Assembly (NCBI RefSeq): GCF_031834595.1
Contig: NZ_CP115541.1
Location: 1,364,001 to 1,428,000, forward strand
Source of the DNA: Stenotrophomonas oahuensis
GTDB lineage: Bacteria; Pseudomonadota; Gammaproteobacteria; Xanthomonadales; Xanthomonadaceae
Reading direction: 5' to 3'
DNA: 64,000 nucleotides
Shown here: piece after piece, positions 23,044-31,601 of the stretch
Numbering within the stretch: the first letter of the stretch is position 1
Layout: the number at the start of each line of letters is the position of its first letter
Made by a program: the position numbers and the translations under genes
The notes under the pieces: generated by a model
Seen by the model: only the letters and a program-made list of their open reading frames with translations
Databases searched by the model: none
Told to the model about the DNA's origin: nothing

Positions 23044-23679
23044 ATGAGCTCGTCCCCTGCCCGTATCAGCCCGCTTTCGTCCCTGATCTTCGCCTCGCGC
23101 TGGCTGCAGCTGCCGCTGTACCTGGGCCTGATCCTGGCGCAGTGCGTCTACGTGTTCCTGTTCGGCAAGGAGCTGTGGCACCTGGTCCACAAGGCCAACA
23201 GCATGGGCGAGCAGGAAATCATGCTGCTGGTGCTGGGCCTGATCGACGTGGTGATGATCTCCAACCTGCTGGTGATGGTGATCGTGGGCGGCTACGAGAC
23301 CTTCGTCTCGCGCCTGCGCCTGGAAAACCACCCGGACCAGCCGGAATGGCTCAGCCACGTCAACGCCAGCGTGCTGAAGGTGAAGCTGGCCCTGTCGATC
23401 ATCGGCATCTCCTCGATCCACCTGCTGAAGACCTTCATCGGCGCGGGCGCGCTGGATGGCCTGCCGCTGTGCGGCACCCAGGAGTTCTATCAAGCCGTCA
23501 GCGCCGTGACCGCCATGGCCGGTCCGGAGGCCGCCAATAGTCTGAAGTGCGCCACCATGACCACCAGCGGCGTGATCTGGCAGACCGTGATCCACGGTGC
23601 CTTCATTCTGTCGGCCATCGGTATTGCCTATACCGACAAGCTGATGTCGCACGCGCCGAGCAAGTCGCTGTCGCATTAA
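23044..23679 (+). CDS. yqhA: UPF0114 membrane protein YqhA
   Basis: 211 residues with the UPF0114/YqhA pattern: four membrane helices ([93 protein letters not shown]). The second helix with GGYETFVSR is the strongest match. The molecular function is unknown. ATG 23044 is selected because the 27 residues upstream in frame are not membrane-like. It is followed by two SMAG palindromes. Confidence 0.92.
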   Translation: MSSSPARISPLSSLIFASRWLQLPLYLGLILAQCVYVFLFGKELWHLVHKANSMGEQEIMLLVLGLIDVVMISNLLVMVIVGGYETFVSRLRLENHPDQPEWLSHVNASVLKVKLALSIIGISSIHLLKTFIGAGALDGLPLCGTQEFYQAVSAVTAMAGPEAANSLKCATMTTSGVIWQTVIHGAFILSAIGIAYTDKLMSHAPSKSLSH

Positions 23680-23690
23680 GCCCGGTCCGG

Positions 23691-23752
23691 GTCACGACCA
23701 ACGGTCGTGACCTACCCGGCAGGTGGTAGGCGACGACCGTTGGTCGTGGCGC
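23691..23752. repeat. SMAG dimer
   Basis: GTCACGACCAACGGTCGTGAC (23691-23716) and GGTAGGCGACGACCGTTGGTC (23725-23752) in opposite orientation downstream of yqhA. Confidence 0.87.
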
Positions 23753-23929
23753 GCCGGAATTCCGGCGCAGGCACAGTCACCCACATCAACGCCATGTGAT
23801 GGTAGATTGAGGCTTCTGGCCGCTGGGCACCGCCCGGTGGCACGGCCCGGCGCGTCGGGAAACGCACCGGGGTCCGGCCGGCCTGCCGTCTCAGGCCTTA
23901 CGTATCGTCGTTCTTCAAAGGGGAGTTGG

Positions 23930-24949
23930 ATGTCGCACGTCAACACTTTCGCCAAGGCGCGCCTGTGGGTGCCGCTGACCCTGGCGGTGGCTCTGGCCGC
24001 CTGCTCGGGCAAGGATGAACCGGCGGCTCCGGCTGCTGGCACCGCGACCGCCCCGGCGGCCGCCCCTGCCGCGGCTCCCGCGCCGGCACCGGCCGTTTCG
24101 GCCCAGGTGCAGTCGATGGGCACCGACGACCTGCGCGACTCGGCCAGCAAGGCGCTGCGCGAGAACCGCATGTACGCCCCGGCCGGCGACAACGCCATCG
24201 AGTACTACCTTGCGCTGCGTGACAAGACCCCGGACGACGCCTCGGTGAAGAGCGCGCTGACCGACCTGCTGCCCTACACCGTCATCGCCGCCGAGCAGAA
24301 CCTGACCCGCGAGGACTTCACCGAAGCCCAGCGCCTGGTGGCCCTGGTGGAGAAGGTGGATCCGAACGCACCGGCGCTGGCCCGCCTGAAGCAGGGCGTC
24401 ACCGGCGGCATGCAGACCGCCCTGAAGCGCACCCAGGAAGAGACCGACAAGGTCAAGAAGGACGCCGAAGCCCGCGCCAAGCAGTTGGCCGACCAGCAGC
24501 GCCAGCAGCAGGCGGCCGAAGCCGAAGCGGCCCGTAACATCGCCGCCCAGCAGGACGCTGCCCGCCGTGAAGGCGAGCGCCAGGAAGCCGACCGTGCAGC
24601 CGCCGCCCGTCGTGAAGCCGAACAGCGCCAGCAGGCCGCTGCCGCCGCCGCTGCTGCAGCGGCGTCCCGCGCCGCCGCCCCTGCCGCCGCTGCCAACAAC
24701 CTGCGCCCGGTCAGCACCCCGGCCCCGCGTTACCCCCCGGAAGCCCTGCGCGCAGGTACCTCGGGTGACGTGCTGGTGGAAATCACCGTCGGCACTGACG
24801 GCTCGGTGACCAACGCCCGCGTGCTGCGCGCCACCCCGGCCCGCGTGTTCGACCGCGAAGCCCTGAACGCCGTGAAGCGCTGGAAGTTCGAGCCGGTGTC
24901 GGCCCCGGTCACCACCCGCCGCACCCTGGCGTTTGCTCCGGGCGGTTGA
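23930..24949 (+). CDS. Lipoprotein with coiled coil and TonB C-terminal domain
   Basis: 339 residues. A lipobox (VALAAC, Cys about residue 25) is followed by an Ala/Pro-rich linker, a globular region (to about residue 160), a long Glu/Ala/Gln/Arg coiled coil (about 165-245), and a TonB C-terminal domain with YPPEALRAGTSGDVLVEITVG and ALNAVKRWKFEP. Classical TonB proteins are anchored by a membrane helix; here the anchor is a lipid. It may be an envelope-linking protein rather than an iron transporter energiser. ATG 23930 follows GGGAG. A strong terminator lies downstream. Confidence 0.85.
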   Translation: MSHVNTFAKARLWVPLTLAVALAACSGKDEPAAPAAGTATAPAAAPAAAPAPAPAVSAQVQSMGTDDLRDSASKALRENRMYAPAGDNAIEYYLALRDKTPDDASVKSALTDLLPYTVIAAEQNLTREDFTEAQRLVALVEKVDPNAPALARLKQGVTGGMQTALKRTQEETDKVKKDAEARAKQLADQQRQQQAAEAEAARNIAAQQDAARREGERQEADRAAAARREAEQRQQAAAAAAAAAASRAAAPAAAANNLRPVSTPAPRYPPEALRAGTSGDVLVEITVGTDGSVTNARVLRATPARVFDREALNAVKRWKFEPVSAPVTTRRTLAFAPGG

Positions 24950-24982
24950 TGGATGGGTCCCGACGGATGATCGGTTGACCCC

Positions 24983-25009
24983 GGTAGGTACCGACCGTTG
25001 GTCGGTACC
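24983..25009. repeat. SMAG palindrome
   Basis: GGTAGGTACCGACCGTTGGTC element directly before the terminator of the TonB-C lipoprotein gene. Confidence 0.85.
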
Positions 25010-25017
25010 CTCCAATG

Positions 25018-25047
25018 AAAAGGCCCGGAGATATCCGGGCCTTTTTT
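25018..25047 (+). terminator. Rho-independent terminator
   Basis: Stem AAAAGGCCCGGA / TCCGGGCCTTTT with a GATA loop, followed by further Ts. It ends the TonB-C lipoprotein transcript. The A/T-flanked stem could also work on the other strand. Confidence 0.92.
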
Positions 25048-25080
25048 GTTGCGCATCTGGTTCTGATCGCGACACACTCG

Positions 25081-25140
25081 GTAGTGCCGGCCGCTGGCCG
25101 GAACAAGCAGTGCGTAGGCCGGCCAACGGCCGGCACTACC
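25081..25140. repeat. SMAG dimer
   Basis: Inverted pair of GTAGTGCCGGCCGCTGGCCGG and CCGGCCAACGGCCGGCACTAC, forming one 60-base inverted repeat upstream of the HigA/NadS regulator. Confidence 0.88.
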
Positions 25141-25217
25141 AAATGCAGCCACAGAATTCTGCCCTTATTTGGGCATATTCCACACCTCACTATGTGCCGC
25201 AGCACCGGAGGTGGAAA

Positions 25218-25520
25218 GTGAGCAGGATCATTGAATCACTACGAGAAGATCTGACGACGCTTCATCAAGCAGGTGCGATCAGCAAAGGCACCATGCACCA
25301 GTTTGAAACGCTGTTTCCGGCACCGGTCCGTGAGTTCAGTGCGGCTGATATCAAGCAGCTGCGTGAAGCGCTGAACTTCAGCCAGTCGGTGTTTGCGCAT
25401 CATCTGCATACGACGGCGTCGACGGTTCGCAAGTGGGAACAAGGTGAGACACGGCCTACCGGGCATGCGCTGAAGCTGCTTAATGTCATTGCTGACGAAG
25501 GGCTGCAGGCGATTCTTTGA
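25218..25520 (+). CDS. HigA/NadS-family HTH regulator without adjacent toxin
   Basis: 100 residues. The C-terminal helix-turn-helix FSAADIKQLREALNFSQSVFAHHLHTTASTVRKWEQG is typical of XRE antitoxins of the HigA/NadS type. GTG 25218 is chosen because GGAGG lies 6 bases upstream. Partners of this family are RelE/HigB-like toxins encoded directly upstream, but the 268 bases before this gene hold only a terminator and SMAG repeats. It is therefore an orphan, either a toxin-free relic or an independent repressor. Confidence 0.85.
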   Translation: MSRIIESLREDLTTLHQAGAISKGTMHQFETLFPAPVREFSAADIKQLREALNFSQSVFAHHLHTTASTVRKWEQGETRPTGHALKLLNVIADEGLQAIL

Positions 25521-25523
25521 ATC

Positions 25524-25619
25524 GGTAGCGCCGGCCGTTGGCCGGCGTTGCCAGATGCAGCCACGCAGGGCGTGGCTCTACGGGGCGGGTATCGACAGTA
25601 TCAACGGTCGATACCCACC
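25524..25619. repeat. Cluster of three SMAG palindromes
   Basis: CGGTAGCGCCGGCCGTTGGCC (25524-25552), GCAGCCACGCAGGGCGTGGC (25556-25582) and GGTATCGACAGTATCAACGG (25589-25619) belong to three subfamilies. They fill the convergent gap before natB. Confidence 0.85.
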
Positions 25620-25631
25620 GCATGGGGGCCG

Positions 25632-26816
25632 TCAGCCGGAGATCGCCAACCGCTCCTGGTGGTAGCGGCGTACGGCGGCGTACCAGAGGATGGCGGCGAG
25701 GCCGAGGCTGGCGGCGAGGTATACGCCCCACATCTGCGGGCTGATCGCTTCGTGGCGGATGATCTTCAGCAGCATCTGGTTCTGCGCCAGGAACGGCACG
25801 CCGAACTGCCACAGCTCGCTCTTCAGTGGGTACACCATCAGCGCGTAGCCGGGCAGCATCGGCAGCAGCATCAGCCAGGTCATGTGGCTCTGCGCCTCCT
25901 TCATGCTCTTGGACGCGGCTGACAGGAAGGTCAGCAGCGAGGTGCCGATCAGCAGCATCGGCAGCATGATGAACAGCATCTGCAGCATCGGCACGAAGCC
26001 CATGTTGAGCTGCCGCGCGGCCGCGCCTGTTCCCAGCTGCGCGCTCAACTTGAATGCCAACAAGGTCAGCAGCAATGACGCCAACCCGACCACACACGCC
26101 GCCGCGATCTTGCCGCTCACAATCGCACTGCGCGGGGCCGGCGTGGCCAGCAGCGGCTCCAGCGACTGGCGCTCACGCTCGCCGGCGGTGGTGTCCATCA
26201 CCAGATAGGCACCGCCCAGGAAGGAGGTGATGGTCAGCAGCACCGGCAGCAGGATGGACAACATCACCCCGCGCTTGGCCTCGGCGGTGGCCAGATCCTG
26301 CGTGGCCACATCCAGCGGTCGTGCGACCTGGGCATCCACGCCGCGAGCGAGCAGACGCAGCGCGCCTACCTGCTGGCCGTAGCCGGCCAGCGCGGCCTTC
26401 AGGCGTGCGGTCGGCACATCGGCGGCACGACGGGTGCTGTCCTGCACGATCTCCACCAGCGCCGGGCGGCCCTCTTCCCAGTTCTTGCGGAAGTCCGGGC
26501 TGATCCGCAGCGCCACATCGATATTCTGGTCGCGGATGGCCGCCGTGAGGTCCTTTGGTGCCTCCACTGCATTCAAACCCTGCGCGGCCAGGAACCGCAC
26601 CAGGTTCGGCGCGTGCTCGGCCCCGATGGTGGGAATTTCCAGCGGCTTGTCGATCTGGGTCTTGACCCGGGTTTCAGCCAGCTTGCCCATGCCCAGAATC
26701 AGAATCGGATACAGCAGCGGCCCCAGCAGCAGGGTCAGTGCCAGCGTGCGGCGGTCGCGGGAAAGGTCGCGCAGTTCCTTGCGCATCACGGTCAACAACG
26801 TGGCAAACGCGCTCAT
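25632..26816 (-). CDS. natB: ABC transporter permease, NatB-like
   Basis: 394 residues. An N-terminal helix (LTLLLGPLLYPILILGMG) is followed by a ~150-residue extracytoplasmic domain and a C-terminal bundle of five or six helices starting at SILLPVLLTITSFLGGAYLVMDTTAGERERQSLEPLLATP, the ABC-2 signature. It is similar to NatB sodium-efflux permeases, but the substrate cannot be read from sequence. ATG overlaps the natA stop (ATGA, 26813-26816). Confidence 0.9.
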   Translation of the reverse strand: MSAFATLLTVMRKELRDLSRDRRTLALTLLLGPLLYPILILGMGKLAETRVKTQIDKPLEIPTIGAEHAPNLVRFLAAQGLNAVEAPKDLTAAIRDQNIDVALRISPDFRKNWEEGRPALVEIVQDSTRRAADVPTARLKAALAGYGQQVGALRLLARGVDAQVARPLDVATQDLATAEAKRGVMLSILLPVLLTITSFLGGAYLVMDTTAGERERQSLEPLLATPAPRSAIVSGKIAAACVVGLASLLLTLLAFKLSAQLGTGAAARQLNMGFVPMLQMLFIMLPMLLIGTSLLTFLSAASKSMKEAQSHMTWLMLLPMLPGYALMVYPLKSELWQFGVPFLAQNQMLLKIIRHEAISPQMWGVYLAASLGLAAILWYAAVRRYHQERLAISG

Positions 26817-27559
26817 GCGTGCAGTCCTTCTTCGCTACCGATGGCCTTGACGAAGGCATCTTCCAGATTCGATTCGCCGGTCTGCGCGCGCAGCTCATCC
26901 GCTGTGCCGGCCGCCATCACCGTCCCCTTGGCAATGATCACGATGCGATCGCACAGCGCCGCCACCTCCTGCATGATGTGGCTGGAGAAAATCACGCAGC
27001 GGCCCTCGTCGCGCAGCCCGCGCAGGAAGCCACGCAGTGCACGCGTGGTCATCACGTCCAGGCCGTTGGTGGGCTCGTCCAGAATCACGTTGCGCGGGTC
27101 GTGCACCAAAGCGCGTGCAATCGCGGTCTTGGTGCGCTGGCCCTGCGAGAAGCCGTCGGTCTGGCGGTCCAGAATGTCTTCCATGTCCAAGGCCTTGGAC
27201 AGCACCTTGGTGCGCTCGCGGATATCGGCCGCACTCATGCCATGCAGCTGCCCGAAGTAGGCGATGTTCTCGCGCGCGGTGAGGCGCTTGTACACGCCAC
27301 GCGCGTCCGGCAGCACGCCCAGTCGGCGGCGCACCGCAACCGCGTCTTTGGTGGCGTCCAGGCCGTCCACCAGCACGCGGCCCTGGTCCGGGCTCATCAG
27401 CGTGTACAGCATGCGCATGGTGGTGGTCTTGCCCGCACCATTGGGACCGAGCAGGCCGGTGATCTGGCCGTCTTCGGCGTGGAAGCCCACGTTCTGGACC
27501 GCCTGGATCAGGCCGGTCTTGGTCTGGAAGGCTTTATGCAGGTTCTCGGCGACGATCAT
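26813..27559 (-). CDS. natA: ABC transporter ATP-binding protein, NatA-like
   Basis: 248 residues. Walker A is GPNGAGKTTT, the Q-loop region reads LGVLPDARGVYKRLTARENI, the signature is FSQGQRTKTAIARAL, and Walker B is NVILDEPTNGLD. These define an ABC-2 exporter ATPase like NatA. ATG 27559 overlaps the stop of the upstream S33 hydrolase (ATGA, 27556-27559), and its own stop overlaps natB, so three genes are translationally linked. An in-frame ATG three codons upstream is less likely. Confidence 0.93.
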   Translation of the reverse strand: MIVAENLHKAFQTKTGLIQAVQNVGFHAEDGQITGLLGPNGAGKTTTMRMLYTLMSPDQGRVLVDGLDATKDAVAVRRRLGVLPDARGVYKRLTARENIAYFGQLHGMSAADIRERTKVLSKALDMEDILDRQTDGFSQGQRTKTAIARALVHDPRNVILDEPTNGLDVMTTRALRGFLRGLRDEGRCVIFSSHIMQEVAALCDRIVIIAKGTVMAAGTADELRAQTGESNLEDAFVKAIGSEEGLHA

Positions 27560-29067
27560 GGTTCCCATCCATTGAACGAGGTGAAGGCCGGCACCGGACT
27601 CAGGGAATCCAGGCAGCTCACTTCCAGCGATTTGGCATCGGCGTTGTCCACGAACTGCGCCAGCACGCGCGGCATGCAGCCGGCGTTGAGGGTGCCGTGG
27701 CCCTGCCCCTTCGCCACCAGATGGCGGCCGTTGGGCAAGCCCTTCAGCACCTGCTCGGCGTAGCGCGGCGGCGTAACCGGGTCGAGTTCACCACTGAGCA
27801 GCAGCACCGGCAGTTCCGTGCGCAGCGGCTGGGTGAAGTCCTTCGGGCGGGTGCCCACGTTCCACGCCGGGCAGGCGGCGAAGAACATGCGCGCCACTTC
27901 CGGGCCAAGCAGGGTGTCGCCGGCCGGGGCCGGCTGGTAGCGGTCCGCATCTTCAGCGCAGATCACCGACCACTGCATGCCGCGATTCATCTGCCCGTCC
28001 ATCGAACGGCCGGCCATGCGGTTGAGCGACATCAGCGGCGCGTAGCGGCCGTGCGCCGCTTCATCGAGCACCACCGGCAGCAGCGAGGACAGTTCCGGCA
28101 TGTACGAGAACAGGAACGCCAGGCCGGTGACCGTATCGGCAGTGACCTTGTCGCGGTGGGCTTCGTTGGTGCCCGGGTCGCGGTAGTCCACTTCCACCGG
28201 CGCGGTGTTCAACGTGGTCATCACGTTGCGCAGCTGGGTGCGGGTGTCCACCGGGAAGCGCCTGGCGCAGGCGGCGTCCTTGCTGCACTGTGCGGATTGC
28301 AGCGCGATGGCGTTTTCGAAGGTGTTGGCGAAATCACCGCCCACCACCAGCTCGTTCGGCACCACGCCGTCGATCACCACCGTGCGGGTGTGCTGCGGGA
28401 AGCGCGCGGCGTACTGCTGTGCCACGCGGGTGCCGTAGGAACCGCCAATCAGGTTGATCTTGTCCACGCCCATCGCCGCACGCACCGCGTCCAGGTCACC
28501 AATCGCCTGGGTGGTGGTGTAGAAGCGGCTGTCAGCGCGCGAGGTCAGGGTGGCGGCGCAACGGCCGGCATACTCGGCCACCACTTCCGGGGTGGCGGAG
28601 GCGTTCTCGTCGAACGCCAGCTCCTTGCCGTCCGCATCCAGGCAGGTGAGCGGGTTGGATTTACCGGTACCGCGCTGGTCCACCAGGATGATGTCGCGCT
28701 TCTTGCGCACTTCGCGCAGCGCCTGGTTCACCACCGCGGCCACCTCGGTGGCGCTCTGGCCCGGGCCACCGGCCAGGAAGAACACCGGGTCCTGCTTGCC
28801 CTCGCCCTGGTTCTCGGTATCCAGCCAGGCGATGTTCAAGCCGATCTTGCGGCCGTTCGGCGCGTCCGGGTTCTCCGCCACCTGCAGGGTGGCGCATTCG
28901 GCTTCCACGTTGCTGCTGGCCTGGCTGCTAGTGAGCGTGCAGGGCTTGAAGGTGAGCTGGCCGTACTGGCGCTGGGCCGCCTCGGCGGCGGGCTCCGGCG
29001 TGGCCTGGCAGGCGGCCAGCAACAGCAGGGCTGCGCTGGCGGCCAGGGGTCGGGTGGCTGGGTGCAT
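27556..29067 (-). CDS. S33-family alpha/beta hydrolase lipoprotein (tripeptidyl aminopeptidase-like)
   Basis: 503 residues. The signal peptide ends at LLLLAAC, a lipobox. The catalytic features are an oxyanion loop FFLAGGPGQSA, a nucleophile Ser in LIGGSYGTRVAQ, an acid in LLLSGELDPVTPP and His in AKGQGHGTLN. It resembles secreted S33 tripeptidyl aminopeptidases and prolyl iminopeptidases that trim peptides outside the cytoplasm. It is the first gene of a coupled operon with natA and natB, an unusual partnership that hints at export or detoxification of peptides. Confidence 0.9.
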   Translation of the reverse strand: MHPATRPLAASAALLLLAACQATPEPAAEAAQRQYGQLTFKPCTLTSSQASSNVEAECATLQVAENPDAPNGRKIGLNIAWLDTENQGEGKQDPVFFLAGGPGQSATEVAAVVNQALREVRKKRDIILVDQRGTGKSNPLTCLDADGKELAFDENASATPEVVAEYAGRCAATLTSRADSRFYTTTQAIGDLDAVRAAMGVDKINLIGGSYGTRVAQQYAARFPQHTRTVVIDGVVPNELVVGGDFANTFENAIALQSAQCSKDAACARRFPVDTRTQLRNVMTTLNTAPVEVDYRDPGTNEAHRDKVTADTVTGLAFLFSYMPELSSLLPVVLDEAAHGRYAPLMSLNRMAGRSMDGQMNRGMQWSVICAEDADRYQPAPAGDTLLGPEVARMFFAACPAWNVGTRPKDFTQPLRTELPVLLLSGELDPVTPPRYAEQVLKGLPNGRHLVAKGQGHGTLNAGCMPRVLAQFVDNADAKSLEVSCLDSLSPVPAFTSFNGWEP

Positions 29068-29203
29068 GCGGGTTCACGTCCTTGAGTGAAGTGGTTCAGC
29101 ATGCCATGACGGAGGGGCGCGGCGGATGTGACAGAGGGCCTGCCCCACTGCTGCCCTGTGGGAAGGCGGCCCTCCCCCCAGAAGCGATTGACGGACGCGC
29201 CGC

Positions 29204-29249
29204 TTGACTTCACCTCACCATGCATCATAATTGCATCACCTACGCATCA
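29204..29249 (+). promoter_or_regulatory. Promoter with three direct repeats (Xre/RES operon)
   Basis: TTGACT (29204-29209) and CATAAT (29226-29231) are spaced by 16 bases, a good sigma-70-like promoter. GCATCA occurs three times at 29222, 29233 and 29244, exactly 11 bases apart, covering the -10 box and the transcription start area. This places three half-sites on one helix face, as expected for autorepression by the antitoxin complex. The repeat pattern is observed; the repressor role is inferred. Confidence 0.65.
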
Positions 29250-29259
29250 GGAGAGCGTC

Positions 29260-29637
29260 ATGGAAACCGCTCTGCGGGTCAATCCAGTCCAGTTCGCCGA
29301 GGGCTTTCGCGAGGATTCCATCATTTCGCCCAAGATCTACAGCGAGCGGCTCCATATCAGCGGTATACGCTTGGCGGAACTTGCAGGAGTGCACCGCACG
29401 ACGGTTCTCCGCGCTCCCGCTTCTGAGAAGCTGCAGGACTTTCTGCGCGACTCGATCAGCGTGCTGACGATGCTCGTAGAGGCCAACGGTGGCGATATGG
29501 AACGGGCTATCTACTGGTTCCGCAACGTACCCCTGACCGAGCTGGGCGGAGAGACAGCCGAACGTTATGTATCCGAGGGCAAGGCGCAGGCCATCCGCCG
29601 CTACGTCTCGAATCTCTCGGCGGGTGCAACCGGTTGA
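29260..29637 (+). CDS. Xre/MbcA/ParS-type antitoxin of RES system
   Basis: 125 residues. The N-terminal half has an HTH region (ISGIRLAELAGVHRTTVLR). The C-terminal antitoxin domain (GDMERAIYWFRNVPLTELGG, then EGKAQAIRRYVSNL) is the toxin-binding fold formerly called DUF2384. It should neutralise the RES toxin and repress the operon. ATG 29260 has AGGAGAG upstream. Its stop overlaps the toxin TTG start (TTGA). Confidence 0.92.
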   Translation: METALRVNPVQFAEGFREDSIISPKIYSERLHISGIRLAELAGVHRTTVLRAPASEKLQDFLRDSISVLTMLVEANGGDMERAIYWFRNVPLTELGGETAERYVSEGKAQAIRRYVSNLSAGATG

Positions 29638-30158
29638 TCTTCACCGCAGTCAAGCTCAACGCCTATCGCGTCCTGACCCCCAAGTGGGCGTATCAGCCGT
29701 GTAGCGGCGCGGGCGCGGCAACTGCCGGTGGTCGTTTCAATCGCATAGAACAGTCCGCAGTCTATTTGGCGCTGGAGCCGGAAACCGCCTTGGCCGAATA
29801 CAGCCAGTCGGAACCCCTGTTTGGACCGGGGACCATCGCATGCTTCCAGATTGAACTTGCACGAGTGGCTGACTTCAGTGCTGGGTATGATCCAGACTGG
29901 GACGCGCTGTGGATGGATTGGGATTGTGCCTGGAAGCGCTTGGCATTCATCGACGACATCGAGCCCCCAACGTGGGTCATGGCCGATGAAGTAGTTGCCG
30001 GTGAAGCGAGCGGTCTACTGTTCCCGTCAACTAAGCGCCCAGGCGGGACCAATCTGGTCATCTACCCCGATCAACTGCGCGAGGGGGACTCGTTGCAGGT
30101 GCACGATCCCGATGGCGCGCTTCCAAGGTCCCAGGACTCCTGGATCCCGGCTGAGTAA
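29634..30158 (+). CDS. RES-domain toxin
   Basis: 174 residues starting at TTG 29634, inside the antitoxin stop. The RES fold motifs are visible: YRVLTPKW (Arg), GGRFNRIEQSAVYLALEPETALAEY (Glu) and the later Ser/Thr region GLLFPSTKRPGGTNLVIY. RES toxins degrade NAD+ in the cytoplasm and stop growth when the antitoxin is lost. The coupled start and antitoxin-first order are standard for this system. Confidence 0.92.
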   Translation: MIFTAVKLNAYRVLTPKWAYQPCSGAGAATAGGRFNRIEQSAVYLALEPETALAEYSQSEPLFGPGTIACFQIELARVADFSAGYDPDWDALWMDWDCAWKRLAFIDDIEPPTWVMADEVVAGEASGLLFPSTKRPGGTNLVIYPDQLREGDSLQVHDPDGALPRSQDSWIPAE

Positions 30159-30233
30159 TATCGTTAGTGCTGCTCGAGTCCCGCTGCGCAACCGCAGCGG
30201 GAAGGGCCCTGAGAAACAGTCAGTCGCGAATGC

Positions 30234-30788
30234 TTAGGTACCAGCGGCCGCCGCGCTTGGCGGTTCTGGCATAGCCTCCAGCGCCTGCACGAACTTGGCG
30301 ATATTCTCCTGGGTCGCCTGATTCCACAGGTTGATCACCCGCACCTGGGCATTGAACGTCTTGCTTGCGGAGTTGGTCGCAGAAGTCACGATTTCCTTCT
30401 CGAACACGACGTCGCCCGACTTACGGTCCACAACGCTGTAAACAGCATCAACGTCGACGGTGTTTGAAAAGCCCGTCGGATTGAACTCAAAGCGCCTGAT
30501 CTTCGCGTACACGGTCACATTGCGCGAACCGTCATCGCTGAACAAACCGGCTTGGTCCAAAGACGTCTGGATCGCATCGCGCCAGACTGGAGGGAAGGTG
30601 GCGTCGAGCATGACCTTGCCAGTCTGAGTAGCGGGATCGGCGATGATCACTGACACCAGCTTCACCTGCATGTCCATCGGCGGCCGGACCGTCCGAGTGA
30701 TCCCGGTCGGAACCAGGTTGACCTGAGTGGGGGTAGAGACACAGCCCGCCAGAAGCAGACACAGCAAGGGTGCAACCAGATTCTTCAT
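30234..30788 (-). CDS. Putative lipoprotein
   Basis: 184 residues with a lipobox (LLLAGC, Cys about residue 16). The mature part contains VKLVSVIIADPATQTGKVMLDATFPPVWRDAIQTSLDQAGLF and a strand-rich region with NVTVYAKIRRFEFNPTGFSNTVDVDAVYSVVD. This is the layout of small outer-membrane assembly-type lipoproteins, but no named family is recognised. ATG 30788 is chosen because it begins the signal peptide. No obvious operon partner. Confidence 0.75.
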   Translation of the reverse strand: MKNLVAPLLCLLLAGCVSTPTQVNLVPTGITRTVRPPMDMQVKLVSVIIADPATQTGKVMLDATFPPVWRDAIQTSLDQAGLFSDDGSRNVTVYAKIRRFEFNPTGFSNTVDVDAVYSVVDRKSGDVVFEKEIVTSATNSASKTFNAQVRVINLWNQATQENIAKFVQALEAMPEPPSAAAAGT

Positions 30789-31050
30789 ATGTTTCTCAAG
30801 ATGAGTGATAGACACGGCGAAGCGCCAGCACACGAGGCCTGGAGCAGATTCTCAAGGCGCTGACCTGCCACCGACGCCAATCAACATCGGAGGAGCAGCG
30901 GTCCGGGAAACGTGAAACCTGGCGCGGAAAACACCGCTCGATCAGCCACTCCCCAGCGACTGAGTCCGCGCCCGCGACACCCCAGCGGAACGTTAGCCGA
31001 TGGCCAAGGGGCTGACAAGCGTTGGGCATTCACGCAGAAGGCCCAATCGT

Positions 31051-31443
31051 TCACGCTGAAAATGGCCACCGCAGATCCAGCCCCTTCTCGTCCCGCACCG
31101 CATAGACGCGCTCGTACTCGAACGACAGCACGAAACGGTGCGGGTGCTGCTCTGCAAACAGTTCGATGAACGGGTAGATCTCCGCCATGCTGCTCATCTT
31201 GTTGCTGGCGCGGAAGTGGAAGGTCATCGTCAGGCCCACGGTCCAGTTGACCTTCATCCCCTTGGCCAGAACGCGCATTGGGTAGCGGTGCAGGGTCAGG
31301 CCGTAGCCGCACTTCGAGCCGGGTAGCAGCCCGCCGGCGATGAGCGGGATGTCCTTTACGCATGCGCCCAGGTCAGTCAGCGTCTGCGTTATCTCTTCCA
31401 GCGCTGCGCCCGACTCAATTTCCAAAGCCATCATCAGGCCCAT
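31051..31443 (-). CDS. Hypothetical protein
   Basis: 130 residues without signal peptide or membrane helix. It has a mixed alpha/beta look with SKCGYGLTLHRYPMRVLAKGMKVNWTVGL and SMAEIYPFIELFAEQHPHRFVLSFEYERVYAV. The start ATG 31443 is set by a strong GGAGG seven bases upstream; an in-frame ATG at 31542 would add a low-complexity extension. It lies downstream of the RHH/HigA pair on the same strand. Its size and context would suit an immunity protein or accessory toxin, but nothing proves it. Confidence 0.6.
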   Translation of the reverse strand: MGLMMALEIESGAALEEITQTLTDLGACVKDIPLIAGGLLPGSKCGYGLTLHRYPMRVLAKGMKVNWTVGLTMTFHFRASNKMSSMAEIYPFIELFAEQHPHRFVLSFEYERVYAVRDEKGLDLRWPFSA

Positions 31444-31601
31444 GCCTGAACCTCCTGCTGCCTGTGTGGGTGCGGCCCTGACGGGCGCGGCGGTGCTTGC
31501 GCGGCCAGCGTGGGCCGCGCAACGGAATTCGCGATTGAGCATGTTTACGGCAAACCTGTTGGGATGCCGCGTCCTTGCGGGCGGTTGTGTTGGGCGTGCC
31601 G

